64,000 nt of DNA from Tectiglobus sp965223355 (GTDB taxonomy: Bacteria; Pseudomonadota; Alphaproteobacteria; Rhizobiales; Hyphomicrobiaceae): the NCBI GenBank assembly GCA_965223355.1, contig CBDCWE010000003.1, forward strand, positions 4,898,001 through 4,962,000, in the 5' to 3' direction. Position 1 is the stretch's first letter, and the number at the start of each line of letters is the position of its first letter. A model generated the notes under the pieces. The model worked only from the letters and a program-made list of their open reading frames with translations, was not told the origin of the DNA and made no database searches. The translations under genes were made by a program, and so were the position numbers. Below are positions 16,458-24,622 of the stretch, one piece after another.

Positions 16458-17454
16458 TTGCTCTTACTCCCAACTCAGAAACCGGCAATTGAGAAGCTGC
16501 CAAAAATCGGCAGCGCTCCTAAACGCCCCAAACGCATTTGGACGACCCAAATGTGAAGCTAAAGCACTTGTTGATCCGGGGCCGAAAATTGTCAATAAAT
16601 ACGTGTCAAAAATCGTTTAAATTGATAGGACTAGGTTAAGAAACTAATACATTACTTTAACTTAATGGGAAACCATCGCCAATCGCTTTGGGACATGAAA
16701 TGCAGCTTCAAATATTCTTTGAAACCCCTCAGCACCTTTTCCAAAAAAGAAAAAAGAAAACAAAATCTTCAGAATTCGCAAATGCGGCAGTTATTGAAGC
16801 AGCTCTGCAAAGTCTGCAGACATTTATTGGCACCTTTCGAGAGGCAGCATTTGCTCACCACCGGTCTCAGGTGTGAATAGCCTTGCAAATACTCGGCCAA
16901 TGACGCAGCGCCGCGACATCGACGTCGGGCACGGTGACATTTTTGTGCACACTGGAGAGCGACCGATGTCGACCGGCCTGACAGCATCCCCCTGCGGGTA
17001 AGGTCCCTACCCGGCGCTGGCATTCTGGCTCAGACACTTCGCATCCGAAGTGTCTGAGCCAGAAAACTAGTGGTCGGTCTGAATAGTCGGTTGTGTCTAT
17101 TGCACGAGTGAGCTTCTGTCTGGCGCCATGAGCAGGCATTTTTGCCCGTGGAAGATCGACCCGGGCATGATGACGGCGCTGCTGCTCCACGACGAGAACA
17201 ACCTGACAAAACTCGCCTACGGCGGCCTCAACCAGCTATCGCCAATCAACCCGTCCAGACCTTATGTGGACGGGCTCCGAAGGAACCGCTGAACAACTTT
17301 GGGGTCCAGGGGATGATCCCCTGGTCGGGGTGTTTGAGGGGCTGAAAGCCCCTCAAGGATCGCCGCAGGGCAGCGATATGTTAAGGGCTCTGCCCTTAAC
17401 GATCCCGGCAAAGGGCCCGGCCCTTTGCAAACCTGCGACTTAATCAGAGGCTGC
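16458..17454. other. Long intergenic region upstream of the giant protein gene
   Basis: About 1 kb without a supported gene. The part at 16540-16800 is clearly AT-rich compared with the rest of the window and should contain the promoter of the giant gene (minus strand). A perfect 19-bp hairpin lies at 17023-17064 and a multi-hairpin repeat at 17281-17456. Short reading frames at 16665-16880 and 17128-17292 lack support. Confidence 0.6.
17023..17064. repeat. Perfect 19-bp inverted repeat
   Basis: The arms TTCTGGCTCAGACACTTCG and its exact complement surround a 4-base loop. The sequence is followed by ACTAGTGG. A closely related but longer-looped hairpin is at 57229-57289 (arms containing TTCTGGATCAGACGCTT), so this is a dispersed family rather than a local terminator. 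Confidence 0.8.
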
Positions 17455-17456
17455 CT
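17281..17456. repeat. Multi-hairpin intergenic repeat, copy R2 (fullest copy)
   Basis: Five stem-loops in order: CCAGGGGATGATCCCCTGG; GAGGGGCTGAAAGCCCCTC; GATCGCCGCAGGGCAGCGAT; TTAAGGGCTCTGCCCTTAA; AAAGGGCCCGGCCCTTT. The right end touches the stop codon of the PRC-barrel gene (minus strand), so it lies exactly at that gene's 3' end. Confidence 0.88.
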
Positions 17457-18066
17457 AGTTCTGTTCAGGCTTCTTAGCTGCTTCGCGGGCCTTGTCGATC
17501 GCCTGCTGGGTTGCCTCTTTGGCCTTTTCGTAAGCTTTGCCGGCTTGCGTGCGCGCCTTTTCCAGGGCGGGGGTGACGTTCTTTTTGGCCTTCTCGTAGG
17601 CATCCTTGGTGGTTTCGCTGGTCTTGGCAGCCAACTCCTTGGCCCGCTCCGTTACACCCTGAAGAAACGACTTGGGCGGGCGCGCGCGCTTGTAAGGCGG
17701 CACGGCTTTGATGACGGCCTTGGTCGCTGCGGGAAGTGACACAATGGTCTTGCCGCCATCCTCCTCGAACTGCAGCGCGCTGTAGTTCACGCCAATACGC
17801 TTTTCGCCAAGTCCAAGAAAACCGCCGACACCGACAATGACACCGACAACCTGATTGTTTTCGTTCATAATCAGGTCTTCAACATCGCCGAAAATCTTGC
17901 CGTCGGCGCCATGCACCTTGGCTTTCAACAAAACGTCCGTGGCCAGATATTGGTCCGGCTTCTGGGCGTTGACAAAGATGCCCTCCGGGATCTGGGCAAG
18001 TGCGGCTGAACTGACGGTGGCGAGGGCGATTGCTGCCGCCAGCAGCACGGCAAGACGGTTGATCAT
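17455..18066 (-). CDS. Exported PRC-barrel protein with amphipathic Lys/Ala helix tail
   Basis: A 203-residue protein. The start at 18066 follows GGGAAG; an ATG four codons upstream lacks a ribosome site. Residues 1-24 are a signal peptide (INRLAVLLAAAIALATVSSAALA). Residues about 30-115 form a PRC-barrel (KVHGADGKIFGDVEDLIMN, VVGVIVGVGGFLGLGEK), a small beta-barrel found in rhizobial periplasmic proteins. Residues about 130-200 are an uninterrupted Lys/Ala/Glu-rich helix with repeated YEKAKE/AKK units resembling LEA-type or apolipoprotein-type helices. A periplasmic location is expected; the exact role is unknown. It is divergent from gyrA. Confidence 0.85.
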   Translation of the reverse strand: MINRLAVLLAAAIALATVSSAALAQIPEGIFVNAQKPDQYLATDVLLKAKVHGADGKIFGDVEDLIMNENNQVVGVIVGVGGFLGLGEKRIGVNYSALQFEEDGGKTIVSLPAATKAVIKAVPPYKRARPPKSFLQGVTERAKELAAKTSETTKDAYEKAKKNVTPALEKARTQAGKAYEKAKEATQQAIDKAREAAKKPEQN

Positions 18067-18396
18067 GGTCTTCCCCATCAATTTTAGGTGGTGATGACAA
18101 CTGACAAAATAAGTCACGCGTTCGCTGTCCGCGACTGCCGCGGATCTAGGAACAGTATGTGTTGATAACAAGTCCGTTATTGGGCGGGCTGCGACCTGAA
18201 CCGGGTTATCCCTCATAAGACCTTCAAAAACTTGGGAAGAGTGCGGGGATTGCCATTTGTCACGGGGGTGGTGAATGGTGCCGCCCAAGTCCACAAGGTA
18301 TAGTCGCTTGAGCGAATCTTCCTGGCCCGGACGCGCCCCGTTTCGCGCCGTTCCGGGCGCCGTTGAAGACTGACAAGGTTGGAGACTGACAAGAAC
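18067..18396. promoter_or_regulatory. Divergent promoter region between the PRC-barrel gene and gyrA
   Basis: 330 bases between divergent genes, so promoters for both must lie here or close by. No RNA gene is visible. The direct repeat GACTGACAAG occurs twice just before gyrA (18368 and 18384). Confidence 0.5.
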
Positions 18397-21228
18397 GTGT
18401 CCGATCACGATAAACCCGGGCCGCCGCACGACGGTGAGCCAAGCGATGTCCGCGGTATCTCCATTACCGATGAGATGAAGCGATCCTATCTCGATTATGC
18501 GATGAGCGTGATCGTCAGCCGCGCGTTGCCGGATGTCTGCGACGGCCTCAAGCCGGTGCACCGGCGCATCCTTTATGCGATGCACGAGGCCGCCAATCGG
18601 CACGACCGGGCGTACCGGAAGTCGGCCAAGACGGTCGGTGAGGTGATGGGCAACTTCCACCCGCATGGCGACAGCGCGATTTACGATGCGCTGGTGCGCA
18701 TGGCGCAGGACTTCTCGCTCAGGGTGCCGTTGATCGACGGACAGGGCAACTTCGGGTCGGTTGACGGCGATCCGCCGGCGGCAATGCGCTATACGGAAAG
18801 CCGACTCGCAAAGGTCTCGCAGTTTTTGCTCGATGATCTCGACAAGGACACGGTCGACTATCAGGACAGTTATGATGGTTCGATGAAGGAGCCGGTGCAG
18901 CTGCCGGCGAAGTTCCCGAACCTGCTCGTCAACGGCGCCGGCGGGATTGCCGTCGGCATGGCGACCAATATTCCGCCGCACAATCTCGGCGAAGTCATCG
19001 ATGCCTGCACCGCCTACTATGAGGATCCGGAAATTTCGATCGAACGGCTTTGCGAGATCGTCAAAGGTCCTGATTTTCCCACCGGCGCAACGATCCTCGG
19101 CCGCGGCGGCATCCTCAATGCCTATCACAAGGGTCGCGGTTCGATCGTGATGCGCTCCAAGGTCGACGTCGAGGAGATCCGCAAGGACCGCTATGCGCTC
19201 GTGGTCAGCGCCATCCCCTATCAGGTCAACAAGCGAGTGTTGATCGAACGGATTGCCGATCTCGTTCGCGACAAGCGCGTCGAGGGCATCTCGGACATTT
19301 GGGATGAGTCGAACCGCGAGGGCATGCGGATCGTGATCGAGCTCAAACGCGACGCCAACACCGATGTGATCCTCAACCGGCTGTGGCGCTATTCCGACTT
19401 GCAGACCTCGTTTGGCGCCAACATGCTGGCGCTCAACGGCGGCCGGCCGGAGCAAATGAACCTGCGCGACATGATCGTGGCGTTCTGCCAGTTTCGCGAG
19501 ATCGTTGTCAGCCGCCGCATCAAGTATCTGCTGCGCCGGGCCCGCGAACGCGCGCACTTGCTGGTCGGTCTCGCCATCGCCGTTGCCAACATTGACGAAG
19601 TCATCAATCTCATCCGTCGGGCGCCGACACCGGCGGATGCGCGCGAGCAACTGATGGCGCGCGACTGGCCGGCCAAAGACATCGCGCCGATGATTGAGTT
19701 GATTGCCGATCCACGCCACCGGCTGAGCGACGAGGGCACCGTGCGCCTCAGCCATGAGCAGGCGCAGGGGATCCTGGATCTCAGACTGCAACGCCTGACG
19801 GCGCTCGGGCGCGATGAAATCGGCGAAGATCTCGAAAAGCTGGCGCGCGAGATCGAGGGCTACCTTGAAACGCTGTCGAGCCGGCGCAAGATTATCGACA
19901 TCATCACCGCTGAACTGGCGGCCGTGCGCGATGAATTTGCAACGCCGCGCAAAACCGAGATCATTGATGCCGTCGGTGAATTCGACGATGAAGATCTCAT
20001 CCAGCGCGAGGACGTGGTCGTCACGGTCACACATCGCGGCTATATCAAGCGCGTGCCGCTCGCGACCTATCGCGCACAGCGCCGCGGCGGCAAGGGGCGG
20101 TCCGGTCTGACGACACGAGACGAGGACTTCGTCACGCAAATTTTCATCGCGTCGACCCACACGCCGGTGTTGTTCTTTTCATCGCGCGGGATGTGCTATC
20201 GCATGAAGGTGTGGCGACTGCCGGCGGCCAATCCGCAGTCGGTCGGCAAGGCGCTGATAAACCTGTTGCCGTTGCAGCAGGACGAGGTGATCACGACGAT
20301 CCTGCCGCTGCCGGAAGATGACGACAGCTGGGCGGCGTTGGAGTTGATGTTCGCGACCCGCTCCGGCGGCGTGCGCCGCAACAGCCTTGCGGATTTCGAG
20401 AGTATCAATCGCAACGGCAAGATTGCCATGAAGCTCGATGATGATGATCAAATCATCAATGTCGCGATCTGTACACCGCATGATGATGTGCTGTTAACCT
20501 CGTCGAGAGGGCAGTGCATCCGGTTTCCGGTGACCGACGTGCGGGTCTTCAAAGGGCGCGATTCAACCGGCGTTCGCGGCATTCGTCTCGATCGTGGCGA
20601 CAGCGTCATATCGATGGCCGTCCTAACCCACGTAGATGCTGAACCGGCGGAGCGTGCCGCCTATCTCAAGCAGGCGGCGGCACTGCGAAAGGCGCAAAAT
20701 GGTGAAGACGGCGACGACCTCGGCGAAATCGAGTTCGATGCCGATGAAGAGGTTGGTGAGGGCGAGATCACGTCGGAGCGCTTCGCCGAACTCTCGGGCA
20801 AGGAGCAGTTCATTCTGGCGTTGTCGGAACGCGGATACGGCAAGCGCAGTTCAGCCTACGACTACCGCGTGTCGGGCCGCGGCGGCAAGGGGATCGCCGC
20901 GATGGTGACCAACGAGCGCAACGGTGCCCTGGTCGCCGCCTTCCCGATCGAAGAAGGTGATCAGATCATGCTGGTGACCAATGGCGGCCAGCTGATCCGT
21001 TGCCCGGTGCACGATGTCAGAATTGCATCGCGCAATACGCAGGGTGTTCGGATCTTCCGAACCGGTGAGGAAGAACGGGTGGTGTCCGTCGAACGCATCC
21101 CGGAAGAGGCTGCCGAGGACGTGGATGGCGAGGATGGCGTTGGCGAGGATGGCGAGGATGATGCTGGCGACGGCGGACCGCAGACACCGCCGGCAAGTCC
21201 GTCACCCGAGGGCGGTCCGCAAGCCTGA
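18397..21228 (+). CDS. gyrA: DNA gyrase subunit A
   Basis: GyrA is the breakage-reunion subunit of gyrase. I chose the GTG giving MSDHDKPG, which matches usual family starts; a TTG six codons upstream is possible. With this start the protein has 943 residues. The quinolone-determining region reads HPHGDSAIYDA with Ser93 and Asp97, the drug-sensitive residues at E. coli positions 83 and 87. The active-site Tyr132 is in RYTESRLAK. The GyrA box QRRGGKG is present in the C-terminal domain, which separates it from ParC. An insertion of about 35 acidic residues sits in the C-terminal domain (GEDGDDLGEIEFDADEEVG), and the tail is Asp/Glu/Gly/Pro-rich, coded partly by GAGGATGGC repeats. Confidence 0.97.
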   Translation: MSDHDKPGPPHDGEPSDVRGISITDEMKRSYLDYAMSVIVSRALPDVCDGLKPVHRRILYAMHEAANRHDRAYRKSAKTVGEVMGNFHPHGDSAIYDALVRMAQDFSLRVPLIDGQGNFGSVDGDPPAAMRYTESRLAKVSQFLLDDLDKDTVDYQDSYDGSMKEPVQLPAKFPNLLVNGAGGIAVGMATNIPPHNLGEVIDACTAYYEDPEISIERLCEIVKGPDFPTGATILGRGGILNAYHKGRGSIVMRSKVDVEEIRKDRYALVVSAIPYQVNKRVLIERIADLVRDKRVEGISDIWDESNREGMRIVIELKRDANTDVILNRLWRYSDLQTSFGANMLALNGGRPEQMNLRDMIVAFCQFREIVVSRRIKYLLRRARERAHLLVGLAIAVANIDEVINLIRRAPTPADAREQLMARDWPAKDIAPMIELIADPRHRLSDEGTVRLSHEQAQGILDLRLQRLTALGRDEIGEDLEKLAREIEGYLETLSSRRKIIDIITAELAAVRDEFATPRKTEIIDAVGEFDDEDLIQREDVVVTVTHRGYIKRVPLATYRAQRRGGKGRSGLTTRDEDFVTQIFIASTHTPVLFFSSRGMCYRMKVWRLPAANPQSVGKALINLLPLQQDEVITTILPLPEDDDSWAALELMFATRSGGVRRNSLADFESINRNGKIAMKLDDDDQIINVAICTPHDDVLLTSSRGQCIRFPVTDVRVFKGRDSTGVRGIRLDRGDSVISMAVLTHVDAEPAERAAYLKQAAALRKAQNGEDGDDLGEIEFDADEEVGEGEITSERFAELSGKEQFILALSERGYGKRSSAYDYRVSGRGGKGIAAMVTNERNGALVAAFPIEEGDQIMLVTNGGQLIRCPVHDVRIASRNTQGVRIFRTGEEERVVSVERIPEEAAEDVDGEDGVGEDGEDDAGDGGPQTPPASPSPEGGPQA

Positions 21229-21312
21229 TGCGCGATTGGCGCGATCGCCCCGGCTGCTTGTAATTCGCAGCCGACGGTATAGGCTCGATCGCCGCCAACA
21301 GTTTGAGAACGG

Positions 21313-21816
21313 ATGCTCATGCCTCTGATTGGGTTCTACTCCGGGTCGTTCGACCCGATCACGCTCGGCCACAGCGATGTCATTGCCCGGGCCTTGACGA
21401 TTGTCGATGAGCTCGTCATCGGTGTCGGCGTGCACGATGGCAAGGTGCCGATGTTCACGGCCGATGAACGCATTGCCATGATCCAACACGATTGCGGCGA
21501 TCTGGCCGTCAAGCACGGGGCCGAGATCCGGGTGGTCACGTTCGACAATCTCGCCGTCGACGCCGCCAGGGAACAGGGTGCAAGTATAATCGTGCGTGGT
21601 CTCCGGGACGGTACCGACTTCGATTATGAAATGCAGATGGCCGGCATGAACGGCGAAATGGCGCCGCAAATTCAAACAGTGTTTCTGGCAGCATCGCCGG
21701 CGGTGCGGCACATTGCTGCCAATCTCGTGCGCCAGATCGCAAAGATGAAGGGCGATGTTTCCCAATTTGTCTCGCACGACGTTGCGGCCCGGTTGAAAGC
21801 GAAGGCTGACGGTTGA
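21313..21816 (+). CDS. coaD: Phosphopantetheine adenylyltransferase
   Basis: CoaD catalyses the penultimate step of coenzyme A synthesis, joining AMP to 4'-phosphopantetheine. The 167-residue protein has the nucleotidyltransferase motif SGSFDPITLGH and the RGLRDGTDFDYEMQMAGMN segment. The usual SSxxVR motif appears as IAANLVRQIA. The ATG at 21313 has GAG at good spacing; an ATG two codons later, giving MPLIGFYSG, is equally plausible. Position after gyrA is the standard Hyphomicrobiales order. Confidence 0.96.
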   Translation: MLMPLIGFYSGSFDPITLGHSDVIARALTIVDELVIGVGVHDGKVPMFTADERIAMIQHDCGDLAVKHGAEIRVVTFDNLAVDAAREQGASIIVRGLRDGTDFDYEMQMAGMNGEMAPQIQTVFLAASPAVRHIAANLVRQIAKMKGDVSQFVSHDVAARLKAKADG

Positions 21817-22159
21817 GGGCCCGGGGGGCCGGGCCGTTTCCGCCTGCGGCGGGTCCACCGTACCGGCCCGCCCGGCCGCCTCCCTCGGCACCGCGAACAG
21901 CCATGAGGTCATGGGCCTTGGCTGGCCCGGCGGGGCAGCGGGTTGAATCGGGCGCACTCTGAAGCGCAAGAGCCGCGCCAGCGCGGTTGATCAATTTGGA
22001 TGTCACCTTATTGGATGTCACCGTGATGGATGTCACTGCATTAGATGTCACCGTGCGCAAGCTGCTTGAAATGTGTTGTATTGGCGCCCGATTGGCGCCA
22101 CAACGGCGCAGTCATCGGAGGCGAGTGAGCCTCCTGAATGTTATCGAAGGAGATTGGTC
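21817..22159. other. Intergenic region coaD-ppiA with GC hairpin and 15-bp iterons
   Basis: A GC-only palindrome (GGCCCGGGGGGCCGGGCC, about 21819-21836) directly follows coaD and may terminate transcription. Four iterons follow at 21999-22051. The rest holds no gene. Confidence 0.6.
21999..22051. repeat. Four GATGTCAC iterons at exact 15-bp spacing
   Basis: GATGTCAC occurs at 21999, 22014, 22029 and 22044, each followed by seven variable bases. The helical-phase spacing and location about 110 bases before the ppiA start suggest either a protein-binding array or a short tandem repeat. Confidence 0.75.
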
Positions 22160-22693
22160 GTGAAGCTGTTTCGCGCTGTTGCCCTGTTGGCAATGACCTT
22201 TGTGCTGGCACTGTCCGCGACGGCGGCGGACCCGGACGATACCCTCGTCCTCCGGCTGTCAACCGGTGAGGTCCGTGTCGAACTGCTGGCGCGGCTCGCG
22301 CCGGGTCACGTTGAGCGGGTCAAAAAGCTGGCACGGGAGAAGTTTTATGACGGCATCATTTTTCACCGTGTGATCCCGAATTTCATGGCGCAGTCCGGCG
22401 ATCCGACCGGCACGGGCAGGGGTGGATCGAAGTATCCGGATCTCAAGGCCGAGTTCTCCAGTTATTCGTTTCGGCGCGGGACGGTTGGTGCGGCGCGGAC
22501 CAGCGATCCGAACTCGGCCAACAGCCAGTTCTTCATCTGCTTCGGGCCGGGCTGCAGTCATCTGACCGGTCAGTACACCGTCTGGGGCCAGGTGATCGCC
22601 GGCATGGAAAACGTCGACAAGATCAACCCGGGCCAGCCCGCTGCCAATCCCGGCCGCATTCTTGAAGCTTATATCCTGGCCGACAAACCCTGA
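22160..22693 (+). CDS. ppiA: Exported cyclophilin-type peptidyl-prolyl isomerase
   Basis: A 177-residue periplasmic prolyl cis-trans isomerase. The GTG start at 22160 is set by AAGGAG six bases upstream. Residues 1-22 are a signal peptide (LFRAVALLAMTFVLALSATA). The cyclophilin core shows FYDGIIFHRVIPNFMAQSGDP with the catalytic Arg, and SDPNSANSQFFICF. The cytoplasmic paralogue ppiB follows 51 bases later, so the pair probably came from duplication and may share a transcript. Confidence 0.94.
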   Translation: MKLFRAVALLAMTFVLALSATAADPDDTLVLRLSTGEVRVELLARLAPGHVERVKKLAREKFYDGIIFHRVIPNFMAQSGDPTGTGRGGSKYPDLKAEFSSYSFRRGTVGAARTSDPNSANSQFFICFGPGCSHLTGQYTVWGQVIAGMENVDKINPGQPAANPGRILEAYILADKP

Positions 22694-22744
22694 CCCTCAC
22701 AACGACCCTCACAACCACAATCCCAATCGCTGGAGGCGCGCGCC

Positions 22745-23221
22745 ATGGCCGTTATCAAAGATCCCGAAAACACGCTGATCATGGAGACGACCAAAGGGCA
22801 GGTCGTGATCGAGATGCGCCCTGATCTAGCACCAAAGCATGTCGAGCGGATCAAGCTTCTGGCCCGCGAGTCCTTCTATGACGGCGTTGTCTTCCACCGG
22901 GTGATCGATGGCTTCATGGCGCAGGCCGGCTGTCCGCACGGCACCGGCACCGGCGGCTCGGACCATCCCGATCTCGCGCAGGAGTTTAATGACGAACCGC
23001 ATGTGCGCGGCGTCTGCTCGATGGCCCGGGCTACCAGCCCAAACAGCGCCAACAGCCAGTTCTTCATCTGTTTCGACGATGCCACCTTCCTCGACAACCA
23101 GTACACCGCATGGGGCAACGTGACCGCGGGAATGGACGTTGTTGACAAGATCAAGCGCGGTGAGCCGGTGCGCGATCCCGACAGCATCGTGACGATGCGC
23201 GTGGCAGCGGACGTTGCTTGA
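22745..23221 (+). CDS. ppiB: Cytoplasmic cyclophilin-type peptidyl-prolyl isomerase
   Basis: A 158-residue cyclophilin without a signal peptide, with GGAGG before the ATG. It has FYDGVVFHRVIDGFMAQAG, SPNSANSQFFICF and a YTAWGNV segment. It catalyses proline cis-trans isomerisation during protein folding. It is the second of a tandem pair with ppiA and precedes queA-tgt. Confidence 0.95.
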   Translation: MAVIKDPENTLIMETTKGQVVIEMRPDLAPKHVERIKLLARESFYDGVVFHRVIDGFMAQAGCPHGTGTGGSDHPDLAQEFNDEPHVRGVCSMARATSPNSANSQFFICFDDATFLDNQYTAWGNVTAGMDVVDKIKRGEPVRDPDSIVTMRVAADVA

Positions 23222-23262
23222 TCCTGAAGCGACAATCGTCTCGATGCCTTAGGCTCGACCCA

Positions 23263-23412
23263 CCATTTCGGGTCCAGGGGTGATCCCCTGGTCGGGGTGT
23301 TTGAGGGGCTGAAAGCCCCTCAAGGATCGCCGCAGGGCGGCGATATGTTAAGGGCTCGGCCCTTAACGATCCCGGCAATGGGCCCGGCCCTTTGCAAACC
23401 CGTACCTTGTTT
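23263..23412. repeat. Multi-hairpin intergenic repeat, copy R3
   Basis: Contains the full order of stems (CCAGGGGTGATCCCCTGG, GAGGGGC, GATCGCCGC, TTAAGGGC, GGGCCCGGCCC). It lies 40 bases after the ppiB stop, in the same orientation as R2. The remaining bases up to queA at 23540 hold no gene. Confidence 0.85.
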
Positions 23413-23539
23413 TTAAGGTTTCTTGGCTCGAACCGCTCCGCTGCTCCGCCCTGCCACCCAAAGCCCGTGATCTCGTGTGCGGTTGGCAGCGGGCCGGCAG
23501 GCGGGGCCCGCTTGAAGAGCGGCAATGATCTGAAACGGC

Positions 23540-24622
23540 ATGCGCACAGACCAGTTTGATTTTGAACTGCCAGCGGATCTGATCGCCCTGCGGCCGGCTG
23601 AGCCGCGCGATAGCGCGCGCCTCCTGGTTGTGCATGGCGATGGCCTGCGCGACCGCACGGTCCGCGATTTGCCGGACGAACTGACACCCGGCGACGTCCT
23701 GGTCTTCAATGACACGCGGGTCATTCCGGCGGCGCTGACGGGGGTGCGGCTCAGGGGCCCGGCGCGTGCGCGGGTGCGGGCCAATCTCCACCGGCGCGAG
23801 AGCGACAATTGTTGGCGCGCCTTCGTGCGCCCGGCGCGCAAACTTGATGTCGGCGACCGGTTGCGGTTTGGCGACGGCAACGCATTATGTCTGATGGGCG
23901 CACTTGATGCCACGGTGTGCGCCAAGTTCGATGACGGTGAGGTGACGCTTGCCTTCGACCTCGCAGGGCCGGCGCTCGATGCGGCCATTGCCGTCGTCGG
24001 CGCGATGCCGTTGCCGCCCTATATCGCGGCACGGCGTCCTGCCGACCTTGCCGACGTTGCCGACTATCAAACCGTCTATGCGCGCAACGACGGGGCGGTG
24101 GCAGCGCCGACGGCGGGCCTTCATTTTACCGAACGCTTGCTCGATGGGCTCAGTGCCCGCGGGATTGGCGCCCAGTTTCTCACGCTGCATGTTGGGGCCG
24201 GCACATTTCTGCCGGTCAAGTCCGACGCTATCGAAGCGCACCGCATGCACGCGGAATGGGGCGAGATCACACCGGCGGCAGCCGCGCACCTCAATGCGGT
24301 GCGCCAGCGCGGTAAACGGATCATCGCGGTCGGGACAACGGTGACGCGGCTGCTCGAAACGGCCGTCGATCAGCACGGCGTAATCCAGCCGTTTGCCGGC
24401 AAAACCGATATCTTCCTCAAGCCCGGTCATCGGTTTCGTGCGATCGATGGCTTGATGACCAACTTTCATCTGCCGAAATCAACTTTGTTGATGCTGGTGT
24501 CGGCATTTGCCGGCTGGCGACGCATGCGGCAGGCTTATGCGCACGCGATTGCGGGCAGCTACCGCTTCTATTCCTATGGCGATTCAAGTCTGCTATGGCC
24601 GGGCGACAATGACGAACGATAA
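23540..24622 (+). CDS. queA: S-adenosylmethionine:tRNA ribosyltransferase-isomerase
   Basis: QueA adds an epoxycyclopentane group from SAM to preQ1 in tRNA, the penultimate step of queuosine formation. The 360-residue protein begins MRTDQFDFELPADLIALRPAEPRD and contains VFNDTRVIPA, the GAVAAPTAGLHFT motif and the C-terminal NFHLPKSTLLMLVSAFAG. Its end overlaps tgt by 14 bases, indicating coupled translation with the enzyme acting earlier in the same pathway. Confidence 0.97.
   Translation: MRTDQFDFELPADLIALRPAEPRDSARLLVVHGDGLRDRTVRDLPDELTPGDVLVFNDTRVIPAALTGVRLRGPARARVRANLHRRESDNCWRAFVRPARKLDVGDRLRFGDGNALCLMGALDATVCAKFDDGEVTLAFDLAGPALDAAIAVVGAMPLPPYIAARRPADLADVADYQTVYARNDGAVAAPTAGLHFTERLLDGLSARGIGAQFLTLHVGAGTFLPVKSDAIEAHRMHAEWGEITPAAAAHLNAVRQRGKRIIAVGTTVTRLLETAVDQHGVIQPFAGKTDIFLKPGHRFRAIDGLMTNFHLPKSTLLMLVSAFAGWRRMRQAYAHAIAGSYRFYSYGDSSLLWPGDNDER

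Noticed and set aside
17128..17292. A 54-codon plus-strand frame ending in repeat R2
   Set aside because: No ribosome site or recognisable family, and its last codons are part of the repeat; it may be relic DNA at most.
17455..20160. A 901-codon minus-strand frame running through gyrA into the PRC-barrel gene
   Set aside because: Its first two-thirds is antisense to gyrA, which is unmistakable on the plus strand. Only the last 203 codons (PRC-barrel) are real.
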